From positions 35,001-99,000 of the forward strand of contig JAJOZX010005610.1 of assembly GCA_023014485.1 (NCBI GenBank): 64,000 bases of DNA, written 5' to 3'. This DNA comes from Bathynomus jamesi (lineage: Eukaryota; Arthropoda; Malacostraca; Isopoda; Cirolanidae). Below, piece by piece: positions 58,469 through 64,000 of the stretch. The notes beneath the pieces are model-generated. The model saw nothing but the letters and a program-made list of their open reading frames with translations. It searched no databases and had not been told where the DNA came from. Each line of letters opens with the position of its first letter. The first letter of the stretch is position 1. Both the position numbers and the translations under genes were made by a program.

Positions 58469-61400
58469 AGAAAATTTTTATTGTAGTTTCGCGCCCGGGG
58501 CCGCGGGGAACCAATTACTCGGGGCCCAAGGGGACCAAGCGCACGCCGGCGGGGGGTGGGTGCCTCGTCCCATGCAGGTACCCCCATTTCAAAAGGGGCC
58601 CTTGCAGCGTCGAGAGTTCTCCCCCACTGGCAGCAAAGACCAAGGCCCCCCAGGGTCCCAGGCCTGGGCACTCTACCAGCCAACTTAGTCCGGCCCCGGC
58701 CATGGGGGCGAGACCCCCAGCGACCAGCCCCGGCAGCCCACGGGGCGCGCGAAGTGAACAGAGAAAGCAGAAAAAACAGAGGGGGCAAGGAAGAGGGTAA
58801 AGAGGGGAAGACAGGAAAGAGGGGGCTGTAGGATAGCAGGGTATGCTAAAAGTCCACTTCGCAACTGGGTGGGGACCGGCAGGGCCCCCAGCCGCGGCTG
58901 ACCCCCCTTGCCACATGTAGGCAGGAGCCCGCGGGCGATCCACCCCAGAAAGACCCCCCGCGGGGAGGGGGCAGAGAAAGAATTATGAAAGAATTTGAAG
59001 TGTCAGCCAGAATGGTTAATGCTGTGAGGGCCTTAAAGAGAAAAGAAGGTATCCTTCCTATAATGAGAAATAAAATGAGTAGCAAGGGTATAAGCGATGA
59101 AATAAAGGAAAAGTGATAGAATTTTTCCAAAACAATGAATATACTAGAGAATACCCTGGTAAAAAAGACTACAAATCAATAAAAACACCACAAGAGAAGG
59201 TTCACAAGCAGAAACTACTGTTGTTGACAAATATCAGACAATTATATACGCTTTACAAAAATAAATATCCAAACAAAATCTCCAAATCAAAGTTTTTTTA
59301 ACTGAGACCAAAATGGTATATGGGTGTGGGGAGTAAAGGATCACACAATGTATGCATTTGTGAAATACACCAGAACTTTAAACTTTTATGTGAATCACTC
59401 CCCGTCAAAGTAGAATTAAGAGTGTTACTAGGGAAAATAGTCTGCAACACTGAAACCAGAAACTGCATGATTAATAACTGCAAAACATGTCCTGGTTTAA
59501 ATGAATTACGGGATTGGCTTCTTACCATTTTTAAAAAACAATGATTATGACATGGATGATGAGGTTATCTTTAAGCAGTGGCTTCATACAGACCATACCC
59601 AACTGGTCACAATGACAAAAAGTGTTTCGAATGTAGTAGAAGACGTGTGTGAAAGTGCAAAAAGTTGAAAGTACACCATTTCATAGCAAAACCCCAATCA
59701 AAATATTTGTCCGACTATGAAGAAAACCTCAATGATTCTACAGCATTAGTGCTTGTTGACTTCTCTGAAAACTATAGTTTTATAATTCAGGATGCCGTAC
59801 AAGGGCATCACTGGGACAATACCCAGGCTACCTTGCATCCGGTAGTCTGCTATCAAAAAGTTGATAGTGAACTAAAAGTTACAAATTTTTGTGTAATATC
59901 AGATTCACTTACACACAACACAACTGCAGTTCATTCTTTTTTATGTGAAGCCTTGAAATTACTTAAAAGTCAGAATCCTAAACTAAAACATATTTGTTAC
60001 TTTAGCAATGGCACAGCAAGTCAATATAAAAACTATAAAATCATCATTAATTCAGTGTTACATGAAAAAGATTTCCAACTAACATGTGAATGGAACTTTT
60101 TTGCCACCTCTCACGGAAAGAGCCCCTGTGATGGTGTTGGTGGCACCATCAAAAGGTTAGTTGCCCAGGCAAGTCTACAAGCAACAAGTAAAGGTCACAT
60201 CACCAATCCAAAAGAGATGTTCAATTGGTGCAAATCTAATATTAATGGTATACAATTTCTGTACATTGATTTAGCTAAAATTGAGGAAAATGCTAATTTA
60301 TTTGTTAGAAAAAAGTATTCCTTAAGACAATCCCAGGAACCCGTTCATATCACTGCTTTAGACCTTCATCAAAAGGCATTAAACTGTACAAAATTTCTAG
60401 TGATGAAAATTTCTTTAACGTATAACTTTCCTTCCTCAATGCTACACAAGAAAATGTGGCTTACCAATATAAACCTGGTACATATGTGGCCTGTTTCTAT
60501 GAAGGTGACTGGTTTGTTGGAAACATAGTTGAAGTGTGTGATACTGAGAAGGATCTATTAGTAAATTTCATGAAAAAGAATCCTTTTAAATGGCCTGAAC
60601 AAGAGGACATTTGCTGGATTCCATTCCAACATGTTTTGTGTTCAATTGAACCACCTATAGTTGCTGGGAAAATAGGGAGACAGTACAAGTTATCAAATGA
60701 TTGTTTATCTAAAATTGAGGAGTATTTTAAAAAAAGCCTAAGTAACTACAGACCTGTATCAAGCTGAATAATAAATTGCCAATTTATGGCTGTGAGGCCA
60801 TGGAGTGTTGAAGACAATCAGACTTAAAGCCTGAGTACAATAATAAATTCCTGAGTCAGTGTCTAAACATAAGAGTTATTAGCTATATATAAGTTTACAT
60901 AAAACAACACATTAAAAAAAGAATATGACTTTATAGCCAATAATTATTCACATGCTTAAAAACTCAGGAATTCATTATTGTATATAACTAAGTACTGTAC
61001 ACTTGTATTAAGGGAAGTAATACAACAAAGCTACTTAAATTTAAGGTTTTGTACTGAAAATGGTGGTTACTGCTAGTTTATCTGTACTAACTGCATAATT
61101 TAAATTACTAGGAAGTGCTTAAAGAGCAGTAGAACACAGTTCTACATGATTTACTTAGGTAGATCCCAGTATTGAGCCTACAAGCTGGTCCATCTTTTGT
61201 GTTAACTGCAAATGTAGTAATAATCTAGGTATATACTGTCTTTTTTATGAGTAAAACTTATTTAGATAATTTAATATTTGTGAATTAACTTACCAAGTAA
61301 TAAAATGGAAGTAAAATTACAATTCAATATTGTAAAAAGAAATTTGAACATTTCAAAATTTTGAAAAAATTTAGAATTTTTCACAAAAAGTACTTTTCTT

Positions 61401-63264
61401 TGAATAGCCAAAACTATATGGAGGACTCGAGTTGAGATCTATTCCTTAATATATGTTTTTGTACACATATGTATCTTTCTTTACTAGAAGTACCAACTCC
61501 CTGACTAATTTTGGACACCTTTATATTAAGCCCCAAAGTTGATTTTAATTTTGCAAATTTTGTGAAAATATCAACTTTTGGAAATTTTTAAAAATAGAAA
61601 TAAATCCTTTTTTGGTTATTTTTTTATTTCACTCATAAATTTACAACCCATAGAGACTATTAGGAGTATTAAAACAGCTGTGATTGATGTAGAACTAAAA
61701 CTTTTGAAAATGGTAGAGTCGTAAAAGTGGGAGGAATTGATGCAAGCTTCAAAATGGAGCCATGTTTAAGCCCTTGTAACTTAGAAACTTTGTTCCACAG
61801 CCTTTTAGCTTGCAAAATTGAAAAGCCCACCAGAAGTTGTATTGGAATGACAAATTTGAAGCTTCTACTCCTATTAGAAGACACTTTTCAAGGCCTCTCA
61901 AAATGAAGGCATTGGCCAATCAAGCCCAACATGGGCATTTTTTGTCGAAGGTGGGGGCCATTTAAGTGACCATAAAATTAAACATTTTTGACTGAGGAAG
62001 CTAAAATTTTAGATTTAAGCTATTGAATGGTGTATGAATCAACCCTGAAAATTTGAAGAAAATTGGAGATGGTCACCCGACCAATTTTCTGAAATCTATA
62101 CTAGTTGAGCTGGAATGACTCTACTGTCTCTCAACACAAAATTGAAACAGGCTCTTTTGTGGGTTGTTTGTATGAAAATAAACTATGGCTCGGATTAGTC
62201 CAGTCCTTTGACTGTGAATATGATTTTCTGATAAAATTTCTCCATCCTTCGGGCGTATGTCCCTCATACATTTTTCCTGCGCAAGATGACGTTTGTCACG
62301 TTCCAACAGAAAATATATTTGGGAGTATTGAAGCAAGTTTACGAGGAGGAACAAGAATACAATACATTTTTCCACTTCAAGAATTAAATAACTTTTCAAA
62401 GATAAAATAAATTCTATCGAATGTATACTATTTAAGATTGTCTATATAATATTTCTAAAATTTTTATCTAAGATTTGTGTATCTACTTAGTTATAAAAAT
62501 CTTTTCAAATTCTTTTTTCTTATTATTATATTATTAGTATCTAAAATTTGGATTCACTGGATGAGAATACGGTCTCTTAATTCATTCTCAAAGACTTGTG
62601 TACATGTAGTATTAGGAAGATACTCTGATAAGCGCTTTATAAATGAAACATTATTATTGTCAATATATTCTGTCCCTAAATATAAGAGGTTATGTATATA
62701 CATTGTACATATATTTTAAAAGATTTTTTCTCCTTTGGTTTATCTACATGTATTTTTTATGATTTGAAAATTGTCTTTTTTTGGACCAACAAATCTGTAA
62801 TAAATCTTCGTTGTCTGAAAAAAAAATTTATTACTTAATTTCAAACTCAGTTTTGAGCCTTATAATAAACTATAAGCTGACTTTTTATTACTTATTATGG
62901 TGTACATACATCAAATAAACATTTTTTATTCTTGGTCTTTTTTCCAAAAAATCAATTTTATTTTTACCCTAAAAAAATGATACATATTTAGAAACTACAA
63001 TTAATTTTACATATTTTATCATTTAAGACTTATTACACTACCACAATTAGCAGCTGAGATATTTACGTTTGAAAATTGTTGGTTTTTTCATTTGACCAAA
63101 ATTTGGTCAAGCCATAAAATTTGACCAACTTGACCAATTTTCAAAAAAATTCAGATTTTTGTAATTTGGACCAAAACCAACACACACACCAAGTTTCATG
63201 AATTTTGGAGATTGTGGAGTGTACATTTGGCACTTTCATTTGTCTATTTGTCCTGGAATTACCC

Positions 63265-63676
63265 ATGTATGTCTTTGCAGTTAAGATCTACCTCAAGGCA
63301 TGGATTGAAGCTCCTCTGTCTGCATCAGCACCAAATAATGACCTGAATCTTCTAAAGGCTCTCCCTGCCTATGCCACTGTCAACACTGTTGTATCAAAAG
63401 CTGTTCTAGCCAAGTTCTCATCACACCTCTGGTACCTGTCAGAGGAGCTGGTGACCCTTGCCTTTTTGATCCATCTGTGTCCTCTTCTACAAAGAAGCTT
63501 ATGGCAAGGGCAACAAGGGAATGTGAAGGAACAGAAGATGCTCCTAAGCAACAGACAGTCAATCCAGCAGCTATTGAGCAGCTTCAGCTCTCTGATCTTG
63601 TGACTAGAGGGTCTCTATCCTTCTTTGAAAAGCTTCATCTGTCCACTGACATCCTAGACCAGGATCCTAAAACTTG
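63265..63676 (+). pseudogene. Unidentified conserved-looking protein fragment (LWYLSEELV)
   Basis: I do not recognise this gene with certainty. Directly after the end of A2 the frame reads VKIYLKAWIEAPLSASAPNN, DLNLLKALPAYATVN, SSHLWYLSEELVTLAF; after a one-base shift near 63465 it continues FFDPSVSSSTKKLMARA, SLSFFEKLHLSTDIL. Codon use and the clean continuation across the shift indicate a true former coding exon. The frame runs on the plus strand, opposite to the LINE piece to its right. It could be a piece of another mobile element or of a retroposed host gene. No start or stop is present. Confidence 0.6.
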
Positions 63677-63744
63677 ATATATTCAAAAAATATTTCACAG
63701 GCAGAAGTTTTACCTCAATACCAAAAAAATTAAAGGTTAGGAGT

Positions 63745-64000
63745 AAACCAATTCAAAAAAATTTTTGCCTTTATGTAGCTAAGAACCACCCTACTAACCA
63801 TCTTAGTAATCTACCATACCACAAATCCCCAAATTGCCTAACTTATAAGTAGAACAGTATGGGAGATGGAATCAAAAGCTTGACTGAGGACAAGAACAAA
63901 CTTTCTCTGCCAGAGAGCTTGGTGTATAAAAGTTTCCAACCTCAGAATTTGATCCATGGTGCTGCTTTTCTTACAGAAACCACATTGCAAATCTCAAAAA
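63745..64000 (-). pseudogene. I/Jockey-like LINE reverse transcriptase, N-terminal palm part
   Basis: From the window edge leftward the frame reads QCGFCKKSSTMDQILRLE and FVLVLSQAFDSISHTVL. This corresponds to QxGFRxxRSTxDxLxxLE and the motif A region, usually FLDxxKAFDxxxH, where the first catalytic Asp (before xxKAFD) is here replaced. Stops follow near 63850. It is the same kind of RT as the fragment at 26035-26475, covering the part that fragment lacks, and the two do not overlap. Confidence 0.78.

Larger units (their letters stand above)
52564..58971 (-). mobile_element. GC-rich I/Jockey-like LINE, near full length, 13-bp TSD, poly(A)
   Basis: The element lies on the minus strand: a run of 21 T at 52562-52582 is its poly(A) tail and its 5' end is at 58971. 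CAGAGAAAGAATT is duplicated (52551-52563 and 58972-58984), and B1 has the single copy at about 40863-40875. The 6.4-kb body is strikingly GC-rich inside AT-rich DNA. Order from the 5' end: a short leader, a gag-like ORF1 with three zinc knuckles, then endonuclease, RT and RNase H. The sharp TSD and tail make it one of the younger insertions. Confidence 0.95.
51625..60767 (+). pseudogene. Lineage B DDD transposase, split by the GC-rich LINE
   Basis: Exon 1 starts at 51625 (MAYSNQESKCSFGM) and has one stop in place of Trp (about 51763). Exon 2, from 52116, has LIPGQKLCSTCFSRAK. The frame is cut at 52563 and resumes at 58985 (MKEFEVSARMVNAVRALK), then WYMGVGSKGSH and CICEIHQNFKLL, CMINNCKTCPG and KQWLHTDHTQL. 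The long frame 59665-60528 reads LVLVDFSENYSFIIQD, YFSNGTASQYKNYK and SHGKSPCDGVGGTIKR. The C-terminal domain is 60456-60767 (YKPGTYVACFYEGDWFVGNI). The second catalytic Asp is Asn in both B copies. Compared with B1 there is a roughly 20-bp deletion just before the LINE insertion. Confidence 0.87.
50574..62121 (+). mobile_element. B2: long-TIR DDD transposon, lineage B, exact 4-bp TSD TACT
   Basis: The ends are GGGTCATTCCAGCTCAA and TTGAGCTGGAATGACTC, flanked by TACT (50570-50573 and 62122-62125). The uninterrupted A1 sequence at about 20140-20150 (complement) shows a single TACT at this place, proving the duplication length. Inverted repeats are about 840 bp. Without the LINE it is about 5.1 kb. 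It carries the B transposase on the plus strand, split by the LINE. Confidence 0.95.
48155..62410 (+). pseudogene. Lineage A DDD transposase, exons readable, split by B2
   Basis: Exon 1 is 48155-48449 (MAAASYGILEENQLLCSNC; donor GTAATA), exon 2 is 48611-48770 (LKPGQKQIKAS), and exon 3 starts at 48972 (YQKVMEELKEKF). The second intron appears to use a GC donor, which joins LER to YQK in frame. NDEYSRVYPGIKDY, HLRPSWCVLAGQSGTHSVCV, DCMMHRCKRC and QWVSIDH follow. The core reads VLVGNFAENFSFIVQD (first Asp now Asn), YFTDGCAAQYKKK and, near 50210, DGIGGTLKRAV with the His-Gly-Lys part damaged. The frame is cut at TACT (50570-50573) and resumes at 62126 with KIETGSFVGCLYENKLWLGL and IFPAQDDVCHVPTENIFG. 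Shifts at about 49330, 49730 and 50145 show decay. Confidence 0.87.
47511..63264 (+). mobile_element. A2: long-TIR DDD transposon, lineage A, split by B2
   Basis: It starts GGGTAATTCTACGAG and ends CTGGAATTACCC, with about 450-bp inverted repeats matching those of A1 in reverse. Without B2 it is about 4.2 kb. Flanks are TAAA on the left and ATGT on the right, which do not match each other but fit those of A1 crosswise. A1 gives the empty site for the B2 insertion. The transposase is on the plus strand. Confidence 0.92.

Noticed and set aside
53041..58831. Many long plus-strand frames across the GC-rich LINE
   Set aside because: GC-rich DNA has few stop codons. The minus strand carries all endonuclease, RT and RNase H motifs, so these are antisense shadows.
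18923..63264. Polinton/Maverick, integrated virus or Helitron as explanation of the large nest
   Set aside because: No polymerase B, capsid, ATPase, integrase with chromodomain, or Rep-helicase motif was seen; sizes without insertions are only 4-6 kb.

Overview
The window looks like repeat-rich DNA from a large eukaryotic (metazoan) genome, most likely an invertebrate and perhaps an arthropod such as a crustacean. The AT-rich background, spliced transposase genes, CR1- and I-type LINEs, piggyBac, hAT, Tc1/mariner and Tigger elements all point that way. The exact lineage is a guess. I found no convincing host gene: almost every coding stretch belongs to a mobile element, and most are broken.

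Layout. 1-2.1 kb: 3' part of a CR1-type LINE (+). 2.2-6.6 kb: a hairpin repeat and a piggyBac inside a small palindrome. 6.7-11 kb: two inverted Tc1 tails, one split by a complete hAT (7405-10738, 8-bp target duplication). 11.3-11.7 kb: a short hAT-type repeat. 12.9-18.9 kb: an old minus-strand LINE (RNase H part) split by two hATs, one of which holds two further elements. 18.9-63.3 kb: a very deep nest of five lineages (called A to E here) of one family of DNA transposons. 63.3-64 kb: an unidentified protein fragment and another minus-strand LINE reverse transcriptase piece.

The central find is the A-E family. Each member is about 4-5.7 kb once insertions are subtracted, has ends resembling GGGNNATTCCA (terminal inverted repeats up to about 840 bp), makes 4-bp target duplications (TACT, TATA, CTTA, and TTTA after un-inverting), and encodes a spliced protein. 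In order this holds an N-terminal CxxC region, a Cys/His cluster (CVCxxHQN ... CxxCP), a DDD-type catalytic core (DFSENYSF, YFTDGCAGQYKN, SHGKxPCDGIGGTVKR) and a small SH3/Tudor-like C-terminal domain. I cannot assign it to a named superfamily from memory.

Nesting, oldest to youngest: old LINE > D > E > C > piggyBac, with B1 also in E; and old LINE > A2 > B2 > a 6.4-kb GC-rich I-type LINE. Uninterrupted sister copies in the same window (A1 for A2, B1 for B2, the opposite inverted-repeat arm of C) act as empty sites and fix several boundaries to the base. The flanks of A1 and A2, which lie in opposite orientation, pair correctly only when crossed. This suggests that the roughly 22 kb between them was inverted by recombination, which would also rejoin two separated halves of the old LINE reverse transcriptase.
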